Positions 1-5,035 of a stretch of DNA of 5,035 nt are shown here, in pieces (positions within the stretch are counted from its first letter, which is position 1; each line of letters opens with the position of its first letter). Source of the DNA: an uncultured Bacilli bacterium (GTDB taxonomy: Bacteria; Bacillota_I; Bacilli_A; RF39; UBA660); NCBI GenBank assembly GCA_947624125.1, contig CANQIY010000070.1, forward strand, positions 1-5,035, given 5' to 3'. The notes beneath the pieces are model-generated. The model was not told the origin of the DNA and ran no database searches. It saw only the letters and a program-made list of their open reading frames with translations. A program made the translations under genes and the position numbers.

Positions 1-1
1 A

Positions 2-67
2 TATAAAATAAATTTTGTTCAAGTTTTCATGACTATGTGTGCCTTGAACGAAGTGAAAGGAATGTGA
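2..67 (+). CDS. Possible 3' end of an upstream gene (partial)
   Basis: One frame is open from the window edge to a TGA at 65-67, giving 21 residues that end in ALNEVKGM; the other two forward frames stop within the first 11 bases. It would end 7 bases before the next start, a typical operon spacing. Against it, the second half uses codons such as GCC, TTG, AAC and GTG, which are uncommon in the other genes here, and the same bases form a hairpin (14-52). The peptide matches no family I recognise. It could equally be untranslated leader. Confidence 0.25.
   Translation, partial: YKINFVQVFMTMCALNEVKGM
14..52 (+). other. Imperfect hairpin upstream of the small gene
   Basis: Arms at 14-23 (TTTGTTCAAG) and 43-52 (CTTGAACGAA) pair over 10 base pairs with one G-T wobble, leaving a 19-base loop. 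No T-tract follows on the + strand, so it is not an obvious terminator for rightward transcription. On the - strand the far arm runs into an AT-rich stretch but lacks a clean T run. It may be a leader structure for the 73-codon gene, or chance pairing inside the end of an upstream gene. Confidence 0.3.
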
Positions 68-74
68 GGTTAAC

Positions 75-296
75 ATGGAATATTTTTTACAACAAAAATT
101 ACAAGAAGATAAAAAATTTAAAAAATATTTTGAAGAAAATAGTAATTATATAAAATATTTAAATCGAAATCCAGCTTATTATAAAACCTTTATGAAAGAA
201 ATGAAAGAATTGTATAAAGAAAGAACAACAGACAAACTTAGTGATGCGATTAATACAATTGATATTGTAAGTTCTATTATTGACACTTTAAAATAA
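75..296 (+). CDS. Small YlbE-like family protein (73 aa)
   Basis: This encodes a small, highly charged, probably all-helical cytoplasmic protein with no signal peptide or membrane segment. The layout resembles the YlbE-like family of Bacilli (about 75-80 residues). It has an N-terminal helix, a central Tyr-x-x-Leu-x-Arg-x-Pro element (residues 27-33, YLNRNP within it), then an acidic/basic helix with Tyr-Lys-Glu (47-49) and a C-terminal amphipathic helix rich in Ile, Val and Ser. The family's molecular role is not established to my knowledge, so no function is assigned. The start is supported by a GTGAGG ribosome-binding site at 64-69, five bases before the ATG. The gene ends inside its own terminator loop, so it is the last gene of its transcript. 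I am confident it is a real gene and moderately confident in the family, which I judged by eye from the motif pattern. Confidence 0.8.
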   Translation: MEYFLQQKLQEDKKFKKYFEENSNYIKYLNRNPAYYKTFMKEMKELYKERTTDKLSDAINTIDIVSSIIDTLK

Positions 297-311
297 AAAG
301 TGTCAATTTTT
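279..311 (+). terminator. Rho-independent terminator of the YlbE-like gene
   Basis: The arms at 279-289 (ATTGACACTTT) and 297-307 (AAAGTGTCAAT) are perfectly complementary over 11 base pairs with a 7-base loop, and a five-T run covers 307-311. The TAA stop of the preceding gene lies at 294-296 in the loop, so the hairpin doubles as the last codons of that gene. It separates this gene from the promoter that begins about 20 bases later. Confidence 0.85.
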
Positions 312-329
312 AGTAAAAAAAGATACTTT

Positions 330-359
330 TTGTCAAAAAAATGGAAAGTATGATATAAT
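330..359 (+). promoter_or_regulatory. Sigma-A-type promoter with extended -10 for the surface-protein operon
   Basis: A TTGTCA -35 element (330-335) and a perfect TATAAT -10 (354-359) are separated by 18 bases, and TGA directly precedes the -10 (351-353), giving an extended TGnTATAAT. Transcription should start near 366, leaving a leader of about 25 bases that contains the strong AAAGGAGAA ribosome-binding site (376-384). An inverted repeat (ATACTTT 323-329 / AAAGTAT 345-351) brackets the -35 element and could be an operator. This is the only convincing promoter seen for the two large genes that follow. Confidence 0.75.
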
Positions 360-390
360 AGAAGTGTAAAAAATTAAAGGAGAATAAAAA

Positions 391-1698
391 ATGAGAAAGA
401 AGAAGAAAATCTTAATCGGGGCCATAATTATTACTATTATAATAATTATATTTTTACTAGTAAAAATAGCCTTAGGACCTGCTAAATATGAGGTTAAATT
501 TGACAGTGCAGGTGGAAGTGCAGTATCTTCTTTAAAAGTAGAAGATGGTAAATTAATAACAAAACCAAAAGACCCAACAAGAGATGGTTATACCTTTGTA
601 GGTTGGTATTATAATGGTGAAATATTTGATTTTAGTACGAAGATTACAAAAGACATTACACTAGAAGCTAGATGGATGCAAACAGGAGAAGGAAAAGTAA
701 GTGGTGTAAGTTTAAATACATCGAGTTTAACATTGAAAGTTGGCGAAGAAGAAACTTTAAAAGCGACGATTAAACCAAGTGATGCGAAAAATAAAGATGT
801 AGAATGGACATCAAGTGATGAAGAAGTAGCCACTGTTGATGAATTTGGTAAAGTAGTAGCTAAAAAAGCTGGTAAGACAACAATAACTGTAACAACTAAA
901 GAAGGTAATTTTAAAGCTACTTGTTTAGTAACAGTAAGTGAAGATAAAATAAGTGTAGTTGGTGTTCATATAACTGGTGATACAACCGTTTATGTTGGCA
1001 AAACAATTAAATTAAAAGCTGATATAAGACCAGCTGAAGCTACTGATAAAACGGTAACATGGACAAGCAGTAATAAAAACATTGCTACAGTTGATAATAA
1101 TGGTAATGTTAAAGGAATAAGTGAAGGAAAAGCAACAATAACTGTAACAACTAAAGATGGCGAAAAGACGGATAAAGTAACAATAACAGTTAAGAAAGAA
1201 GAAGTAATTCCAACAGTTGAAGCTACAGGAATTGAGATAAGTGGCGAAAAAGAAGTATTAGTAAGAAAAGATATTACTTTAAGTGCCAAAGTAATTCCGG
1301 ATAATGCCACTAATAAGAAAGTAACATGGGAAAGTAGTGATAATGGTATTGCTACAGTTGATGCAAATGGTAAAGTAACTGGTGTAAAAAGTGGAACAGT
1401 TAAAATAAGAGCAAAAGTAGATAATGTTGTTGCCGAATATGAAATAACAGTTAAAGAAGATAAAGATGCTTATGTTATAAAAATAAAAAATAAAGAATTA
1501 GAGCTAGGTGGTTCATTACAAGTAATATATGAAGTATATCGATATGGTGAAGTAATAACTAATTATCAAAGTTTCCAATACGGAAAAATGACTGTAACAC
1601 CAGAGAGTGGTACATTACCAAAAATAGATAATTCTATTACCAGTACAACATTAAAACTAAGTGATGGAACTGAATTAGTAGTAACAATAGAATATTAA
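391..1698 (+). CDS. Membrane-anchored surface protein with InlB repeat and three BIG2 domains
   Basis: This is a predicted extracellular stalk or adhesin-like protein of 435 residues. Residues 1-6 are basic (MRKKKK) and 7-27 are strongly hydrophobic; no clear signal-peptidase site follows, so an uncleaved N-terminal anchor is most likely. Residues 33-95 form an InlB B-repeat (Listeria-Bacteroides repeat), recognisable by GYTFVGWYYNG and the ending TLEARW. Three BIG2 Ig-like domains follow at about 103-182, 190-267 and 278-354, each with the W-x-SS...ATVD core (Trp139, Trp224, Trp313). Residues 359-435 are beta-rich, lack the BIG2 core and are unassigned. There is no LPxTG motif, C-terminal membrane segment or wall-binding module. 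The only cysteine is C178. The start is fixed by AAAGGAGAA eight bases upstream. The gene heads a probable two-gene operon, ending 19 bases before the next start. Both families are common in Firmicutes surface proteins; the ligand cannot be predicted. Confidence 0.9.
   Translation: MRKKKKILIGAIIITIIIIIFLLVKIALGPAKYEVKFDSAGGSAVSSLKVEDGKLITKPKDPTRDGYTFVGWYYNGEIFDFSTKITKDITLEARWMQTGEGKVSGVSLNTSSLTLKVGEEETLKATIKPSDAKNKDVEWTSSDEEVATVDEFGKVVAKKAGKTTITVTTKEGNFKATCLVTVSEDKISVVGVHITGDTTVYVGKTIKLKADIRPAEATDKTVTWTSSNKNIATVDNNGNVKGISEGKATITVTTKDGEKTDKVTITVKKEEVIPTVEATGIEISGEKEVLVRKDITLSAKVIPDNATNKKVTWESSDNGIATVDANGKVTGVKSGTVKIRAKVDNVVAEYEITVKEDKDAYVIKIKNKELELGGSLQVIYEVYRYGEVITNYQSFQYGKMTVTPESGTLPKIDNSITSTTLKLSDGTELVVTIEY
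697..1452 (+). repeat. Three tandem BIG2 domain repeats
   Basis: Three in-frame units of about 80-90 codons encode the BIG2 domains of the anchored surface protein. The first two are in close register (Trp139 to Trp224 is 85 codons) and share a perfect 25-base direct repeat at 878-902 and 1133-1157, offset by exactly 255 bases. The second and third share the 15-base ATTGCTACAGTTGAT at 1081-1095 and 1348-1362. The third unit has diverged at its 3' end. This suggests duplication of a domain unit or later gene conversion between the first two. Confidence 0.8.
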
Positions 1699-1717
1699 CA
1701 GAGAAAAGAGGAATATT

Positions 1718-4201
1718 ATGAAAAAGTATGGAAAATTTTTAGTAGGATTTTTACTAAGTTTAATCGTAATAATAATGCCAGTTAAAGCTAAAGAAATGAC
1801 ATTAGATGAATTAAATAAAGAAATTGAAATAATTGATAAAAATGCCATATATGTATATATAATTGGTGATTATGCTTTTACTTCAACATATAATCTTAGT
1901 TTAAAAGATATAATGCTTGCGAGTACTAGTATAAAAACAGAGGGAGTAACAGAAGTAAATGATTTAAAAGGAAAAATACATATTGACCTTTTAATAAAAA
2001 CAGATGCAGGACTAGAAGGAGATGTAAGTCCTTTAGGTGATGCAGCTTTAGCTAAGGAAGCAACAGTAAATATTAAATATATTAATTATACTTTAATACC
2101 TGATGATACACCTTATGAACCAAGTTTTAAAGACTTTGAAGAACAACATAAAAATATTTTAAAAGGTTATAAATATGATATAACAGATGATAAATTATAT
2201 ACCGATAACTTACAAGTATCAGAACCAGTAGAAAAGATAATTGAAACAGAAGATGGGGAAAGAATTAAAGCAAATGAAGTTAAAGTAACAGGTCGGTTAC
2301 TAGTTAATACAGAAGTTGATAACACTATTTTCCCAGAAGATGAAGTAACAGGTTATTATTTACCATATGTAATTTCAATAAAGAATGCTACTGATGATAC
2401 AGTTATTGAAGCGGAAATGAAAGATGGTACTTATAAGAAAGTTTCAAAAAAAGATTTTGATTTTAAAGATGAAAATGGTGAATCTGGAGTTGTATTGTTA
2501 ATTTCTATAAATCCAAGTTCTGAAAATAAAGTAAGAAGATTTTATATTGATTTAGATGGCGATAAAACAGCTTATCGTAAAACTGCTTACATTGTTGATT
2601 TTAGTGGTCTTACTTTCCAAAATAGTTCAGATGATAGTATTGAAGATGAAATTAGTGAGAGTGATGCTACTTTCATATCAACCAATTGGGGATATACTAA
2701 AAATGCAAAAGATACTTATTCATATGACCCAGAAACCCAAAAATTAACAGGTACTATTTATGAACAAAAGATAAAAGAAGGTGTATTTAGTACTGAAGAA
2801 GCTCATGATTTTTACTTCTTGTTTAATATAACACCAGAAAAAATAACTGATGATATAAAAGTTACTGTAAAAGGAAATAATACAAGAGTATTTACAAAAA
2901 AAGATTTTGGTGAAGACCATAGTTTAGCCATGTTATTTGCTGTTCCAGAAAAATGTATTAATAATAAAGCAGGGGAAGGTAAATGTAAAGTTACAATAAC
3001 TATTGATGTTGATGGTGAAGATAAAACTGAATATACTGATACAGTGTACGTAATTGATTATAGTGATGTTACATATCTTCATAGTTCAGAAAAAGTTAAT
3101 TTTACTAGTAAAGTTAAAGCAGAAAATGCAAGTTATTCAATTGCTGAAAATGGTAAAGTTGTTGGTTTAATCGAAAATGATGCAGATGGTAAAAAATACT
3201 TTAATGTACCATTACAATTAGAAGAATTAAAAAATGGTACAACAGTTAAAGTAACAAATCCTAAACAAGAAGAAACCATTTATAAATATACTGGTGAAGA
3301 TAAAATAATGTTAGCTTCTCTTCCTAGTGAACAAGAAATTCCTGAAAATGGTAAATTAGATTTAAAATTAGAAGTTTTAGATGAAGAAGATTTAAATAAA
3401 GAATATGTAATTGAAGTTGATATTGATGGTTTAGATAAAAATGATTATGAAACAACGTCTTATACTTTCGATTATAGTGAAATTTCAACAAAGAAAGAAG
3501 ATTATATTATGCAATCTGTTGATAGAACTTTTAATGCCAGAAGTTTAAGTTTCTATGACTTTACTGATGAAAATAAATCTTACAATGAATATAACAAAGA
3601 CCAAAATAGAAAAATGGGAATGTTTTATCACAATAATATTAAAAAACAAACTTATATTTATAGTCCAGAAGGCAAAGAATATGTTGAACATGAAAATTGT
3701 AACAGAGGAATTTGTCCGATGAATGTAACAGCATATGAAAGAGATATTGTATTTACTGAACCATTTGGTGATATTTCATCATATGGAGAATGGACACAAG
3801 CTATTGATAAATTTTATGCATCATTTGGTATTTATGATTTAAATCTTGTTAAAATTGTTACTGATGGTAAAGTAGCAGAAAATTATGAAAATACTCATGC
3901 AGATAAAGTTAAAGACAAAGAACATATAACATATTATGAAGCAACCTTAACAGAAGCCAATATTAATAGTTGGTTAAGTGGTTATCAAAGTTTAACTGAT
4001 GAAAGTGGTCATAGTGATGTTTATGATAGTTCTGAATCAGAACTTCCAAAAGTAACAATTGGTATTGATAATGAAGGATTTATAAGATATATAAATACAA
4101 CTGTTAAAATTAAAAATGAAGAAATAACTTCTGAAAGAAAAGTTGATATTCTAATAAATGGTGTTAATAAAACTTCTGTTAGCGAAATAGATTTTGAATA
4201 A
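1718..4201 (+). CDS. Large secreted protein with three internal repeats and a LolA/LppX-like C-terminal region
   Basis: I do not recognise a named family for this 827-residue protein. Residues 1-24 are a signal peptide (KKYGK, hydrophobic 8-22, likely cleavage after VKA at 24). Residues 25-170 form an N-terminal region with YVYIIGDYAFTS and DIMLAS. Three diverged beta-rich repeats follow (about 186-300, 318-454, 462-590), each closing with a signature around Gly281, Gly433 and Gly571 of the form hDhDGxDK..Y..T.Y..DYS. Residues 600-827 contain KKQTYIYSPEGKEYVE, YYEATLT..NINSWLSG, VTIGIDNEGFI and a final ILINGVNKTS strand. This order resembles LolA/LppX-fold lipoprotein domains, though no lipobox Cys is present. 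The only cysteines are two close pairs, C413/C423 and C661/C666. There is no C-terminal anchor, so it is probably released or held by partners. The ribosome-binding site is AAAAGAGG (1704-1711), and the gene is probably co-transcribed with the BIG2 protein gene 19 bases upstream. The gene and its export are secure; the function is unknown. Confidence 0.88.
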   Translation: MKKYGKFLVGFLLSLIVIIMPVKAKEMTLDELNKEIEIIDKNAIYVYIIGDYAFTSTYNLSLKDIMLASTSIKTEGVTEVNDLKGKIHIDLLIKTDAGLEGDVSPLGDAALAKEATVNIKYINYTLIPDDTPYEPSFKDFEEQHKNILKGYKYDITDDKLYTDNLQVSEPVEKIIETEDGERIKANEVKVTGRLLVNTEVDNTIFPEDEVTGYYLPYVISIKNATDDTVIEAEMKDGTYKKVSKKDFDFKDENGESGVVLLISINPSSENKVRRFYIDLDGDKTAYRKTAYIVDFSGLTFQNSSDDSIEDEISESDATFISTNWGYTKNAKDTYSYDPETQKLTGTIYEQKIKEGVFSTEEAHDFYFLFNITPEKITDDIKVTVKGNNTRVFTKKDFGEDHSLAMLFAVPEKCINNKAGEGKCKVTITIDVDGEDKTEYTDTVYVIDYSDVTYLHSSEKVNFTSKVKAENASYSIAENGKVVGLIENDADGKKYFNVPLQLEELKNGTTVKVTNPKQEETIYKYTGEDKIMLASLPSEQEIPENGKLDLKLEVLDEEDLNKEYVIEVDIDGLDKNDYETTSYTFDYSEISTKKEDYIMQSVDRTFNARSLSFYDFTDENKSYNEYNKDQNRKMGMFYHNNIKKQTYIYSPEGKEYVEHENCNRGICPMNVTAYERDIVFTEPFGDISSYGEWTQAIDKFYASFGIYDLNLVKIVTDGKVAENYENTHADKVKDKEHITYYEATLTEANINSWLSGYQSLTDESGHSDVYDSSESELPKVTIGIDNEGFIRYINTTVKIKNEEITSERKVDILINGVNKTSVSEIDFE
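2273..3487 (+). repeat. Three diverged protein-level repeats in the secreted protein
   Basis: The repeats cover residues 186-300, 318-454 and 462-590. The closing segments align without gaps around the glycine: YIDLDGDKTAYRKTAYIVDF, ITIDVDGEDKTEYTDTVYVI with DYS after it, and VEVDIDG-type in the third with KNDYETTSYTFDYS. Glycine spacing is 152 and 138 residues. Nucleotide identity is low, so the duplications are old. A shorter, degenerate look-alike (DILINGVNKTS) ends the protein at residues 810-820. Boundaries are approximate and were judged by eye. Confidence 0.6.
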
Positions 4202-4206
4202 AAAGG

Positions 4207-4244
4207 GAGAGACTGCTTAAAACATTTATAAAGCAGTCTTTCTT
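4207..4244 (+). terminator. Intrinsic terminator (possibly leaky) after the secreted-protein gene
   Basis: The arms at 4207-4218 and 4231-4242 pair over 12 positions, with GACTGCTT against AAGCAGTC as the perfect core and one G-T wobble below it. The loop is 12 bases. The following tract, TTTCTTAG, is broken by a C, and part of it is used in the lower stem, so termination may be incomplete. Because no promoter is visible between it and the thioredoxin-like gene, partial read-through is a plausible way to express that gene at lower level. Confidence 0.7.
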
Positions 4245-4250
4245 AGTGTT

Positions 4251-4255
4251 AGGAG
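4251..4255 (+). promoter_or_regulatory. Ribosome-binding site that bears on the start choice of the thioredoxin-like gene
   Basis: AGGAG sits only three bases before the ATG at 4259 but nine bases before an in-frame TTG at 4265. The TTG start would give a protein beginning MKKYVLWL, a normal signal-peptide start, two residues shorter. The ATG is the more common codon but its spacing is unusually short. Both starts give the same mature protein. Confidence 0.55.
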
Positions 4256-4258
4256 TGA

Positions 4259-4822
4259 ATGAGTTTGAAAAAATATGTATTATGGTTAATAATTATTTTA
4301 GTATTACCAATAATTAGTAAAGCCGCAGTGGGTAATACTTCTTCTTTAACTGGAGAAGTAAAACTTTATTTCTTTTATGAAAATAATTGTGAAGAGTGTG
4401 ATAAAGAAAAAAATTGGTTAGAAGAATATACCAGTACCCATGGTCGAATTAATGTTAATTATTATAATAAAAATGATAATGAAGAATTATTCAATAATGT
4501 TAAAAAAAGTTTAAAAATAAAAAAAGAAACTTTACCTTTAACAATTATTGGGTCTAATTATATTAAAGGGTTTGATGAAAATAAAATAATTGAAATTTTA
4601 AATGCTTATCAAAATAAAGATTATTGTAACTTAGTAGAAAAATTAGAAAATAATGAAGCAATTGATAATTGTTTAAAAGAAAATAAAAATATTTATCAAG
4701 AAAAAACAAATAATAAAACTTTAATAATTGTTGGAATTAGTATACTAAGTTTAATAATTTTAGGTAGTAGTGGTTATTATTTATATAAAAGAAGAAAAAA
4801 TAATGAAATTATTGATAAATAA
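4259..4822 (+). CDS. Membrane-anchored extracytoplasmic thioredoxin-like protein
   Basis: This is a predicted thiol-disulfide protein acting outside the membrane (187 residues from the ATG). Residues 1-22 are a signal sequence (hydrophobic 7-19, SKAA at 20-23). The thioredoxin-like part begins EVKLYFFYENN and carries the CxxC motif CEEC (C44, C47), followed by a helix with KNWLEEY. TLP at 91-93 supplies the expected cis-proline before the strand LTIIG. Residues 154-174 form a membrane segment followed by KRRK, which should place the tail in the cytoplasm and the thioredoxin part outside. Two further cysteines, C123 and C138, could form a structural or relay disulfide. Two acidic residues between the active-site cysteines differ from the CGPC of thioredoxin. 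The gene follows a terminator hairpin by 14 bases with no promoter of its own seen. The start may be TTG at 4265. Whether it oxidises, reduces or isomerises substrates cannot be told from the sequence. Confidence 0.88.
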   Translation: MSLKKYVLWLIIILVLPIISKAAVGNTSSLTGEVKLYFFYENNCEECDKEKNWLEEYTSTHGRINVNYYNKNDNEELFNNVKKSLKIKKETLPLTIIGSNYIKGFDENKIIEILNAYQNKDYCNLVEKLENNEAIDNCLKENKNIYQEKTNNKTLIIVGISILSLIILGSSGYYLYKRRKNNEIIDK

Positions 4823-4840
4823 TTCGACAAAATAAGATAA

Positions 4841-4869
4841 AAAAACCCTCTTTACAAAGAGGAGTTTTT
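4841..4869 (+). terminator. Rho-independent terminator after the thioredoxin-like gene
   Basis: CCTCTT (4847-4852) pairs with AAGAGG (4857-4862) around a TACA loop. After one bulged A at 4863 the stem continues as AAAAAC (4841-4846) against GTTTTT (4864-4869). The A run before and T run after make it potentially bidirectional. It begins about 20 bases past the stop codon. Confidence 0.85.
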
Positions 4870-4879
4870 GTAATTTAAT
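4851..4879 (+). promoter_or_regulatory. Candidate promoter embedded in the terminator
   Basis: TTTACA (4851-4856) and TTTAAT (4874-4879) are 17 bases apart, each one mismatch from the sigma-A consensus. The -35 lies in the terminator loop region. A start near 4886 would give a leader of about 70 bases for the last gene. In AT-rich DNA such matches arise often by chance, so this is tentative, but a promoter is needed after so clear a terminator. Confidence 0.4.
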
Positions 4880-4893
4880 AGAGAGTTAAAACA

Positions 4894-4954
4894 CAGATGC
4901 GCCGTCACTTCTAAATCTGGGGGTTTTGGAAAAAACAAGCAGAAGTGGAGGTGG
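4894..4954 (+). ncRNA. Structured 5' leader that masks a Shine-Dalgarno site (candidate cis-regulatory RNA)
   Basis: GCCGTCACTTCT (4901-4912) can pair with AGAAGTGGAGGT (4941-4952), with a perfect 7-base-pair core CACTTCT/AGAAGTG extended outward through two G-T pairs and one G-A mismatch. The downstream arm contains the GGAGG (4947-4951) of the last gene. Inside, GTTTT (4923-4927) and AAAAC (4932-4936) close a GGAA (GNRA-type) tetraloop. CAGAT (4894-4898) can also pair with ATCTG (4915-4919), which crosses the masking stem and would make an H-type pseudoknot. GC is 31 of 68 bases over 4891-4958, far above the surroundings. It matches no riboswitch consensus I know. Confidence 0.45.
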
Positions 4955-4958
4955 TAAA

Positions 4959-5035
4959 ATGAAGTCAAAAGACTTGATAAGGATTTTGATAGTAATTATT
5001 TTTTTATTGCTATACCTAGTGTATATGCTAATAAA
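4959..5035 (+). CDS. Start of an unidentified exported or membrane protein (partial)
   Basis: An open frame starts at ATG 4959 and runs off the window after 25 codons. It reads MKSKDLIRILIVIIFLLLYL, then VYMLI: a short basic N-terminus followed by a hydrophobic stretch from about residue 7 to 25, typical of a signal sequence or first membrane helix. The ribosome-binding site GGAGGTGG (4947-4954) is the strongest in the window and lies five bases upstream, which supports the start. Codons such as AAG, GAC, TTG, AGG and CTA are less typical of the neighbouring genes, but the sample is small. The family cannot be judged from this fragment. Its Shine-Dalgarno site is in the 3' arm of a predicted leader stem, so translation may be regulated. 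Confidence 0.65.
   Translation, partial: MKSKDLIRILIVIIFLLLYLVYMLI

Noticed and set aside
280..308. TTGACA (280-285), a perfect -35 consensus near the end of the small gene
   Set aside because: No acceptable -10 occurs 16-18 bases downstream; the hexamer is part of the terminator stem.
609..833. Open frame of 74 codons on the - strand inside the BIG2 protein gene
   Set aside because: It lies antisense within a well-supported gene with recognised domains, has no ribosome-binding site and is low-complexity by reflection of the + strand codons.
990..1310. Open frame of 106 codons on the - strand inside the BIG2 protein gene
   Set aside because: It is antisense to BIG2 domains 2 and 3. Its hydrophobic look comes from the complement of Thr/Lys/Val-rich codons, and no start signals are present.
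2556..2747. Open frame of 63 codons in another forward frame inside the secreted-protein gene
   Set aside because: It is a frame shadow of a protein whose repeat structure continues unbroken across this stretch.
4194..4222. TTGAAT with TTAAAA as a promoter for the thioredoxin-like gene
   Set aside because: The -10 matches consensus at only three of six positions, and the start would fall inside the terminator hairpin.
4502..4525. Two runs of seven A in the thioredoxin-like gene as slippage or phase-variation sites
   Set aside because: Runs of this length are expected from Lys codons in such AT-rich DNA, and the reading frame is intact with all key motifs.
4915..4962. A tiny open frame ending in TGA that overlaps the last gene's ATG (ATGA)
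   Set aside because: It is closed upstream by a TAA at 4912-4914 and has no ATG or ribosome-binding site; the overlap is more simply explained by the leader sequence.

Overview
The window is very AT-rich and has the look of a low-GC Gram-positive (Firmicutes/Bacilli-type) bacterium, possibly one of the uncultured gut lineages near the Mollicutes. Strong purine-rich Shine-Dalgarno sites, Rho-independent terminators and A/T-ending codons point this way. Every Trp codon in the complete genes is TGG and none of these genes has an in-frame TGA, so the standard bacterial code (11) fits and the Mycoplasma code does not. All recognisable genes are on the + strand; I see no RNA genes of known family, CRISPR array, insertion sequence or tRNA.

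Left part (1-311): a possible 3' end of an upstream gene (or a structured leader) precedes a 73-codon gene for a small soluble protein resembling the YlbE-like family. A clean hairpin-plus-T-tract terminator closes it, with the stop codon inside the terminator loop.

Centre (330-4244): an extended -10 promoter drives a two-gene unit. The first gene encodes a 435-residue protein anchored by its N-terminus, with one InlB/Listeria-Bacteroides repeat followed by three BIG2 Ig-like domains. Nineteen bases later comes an 827-residue secreted protein of unrecognised family. It has a signal peptide, three diverged internal repeats that each end in a DGxDK...Y...T.Y..DYS-type signature, and a C-terminal region that reads like a LolA/LppX-fold domain. 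A terminator hairpin follows.

Right part (4251-5035): only 14 bases past that hairpin begins a gene for a membrane-anchored, extracytoplasmic thioredoxin-like protein (CEEC motif, candidate cis-Pro, C-terminal membrane segment). Another terminator follows. A GC-richer leader then begins, whose predicted fold sequesters the Shine-Dalgarno of the last gene and could form a pseudoknot. That gene is cut by the window end after an N-terminal hydrophobic segment.

Taken together, the three central genes look like a cell-surface module: an anchored adhesin-like stalk, a large secreted partner whose only four cysteines fall in two close pairs, and a thiol-disulfide protein that could act on them. That functional link is inference from gene order and cysteine pattern.
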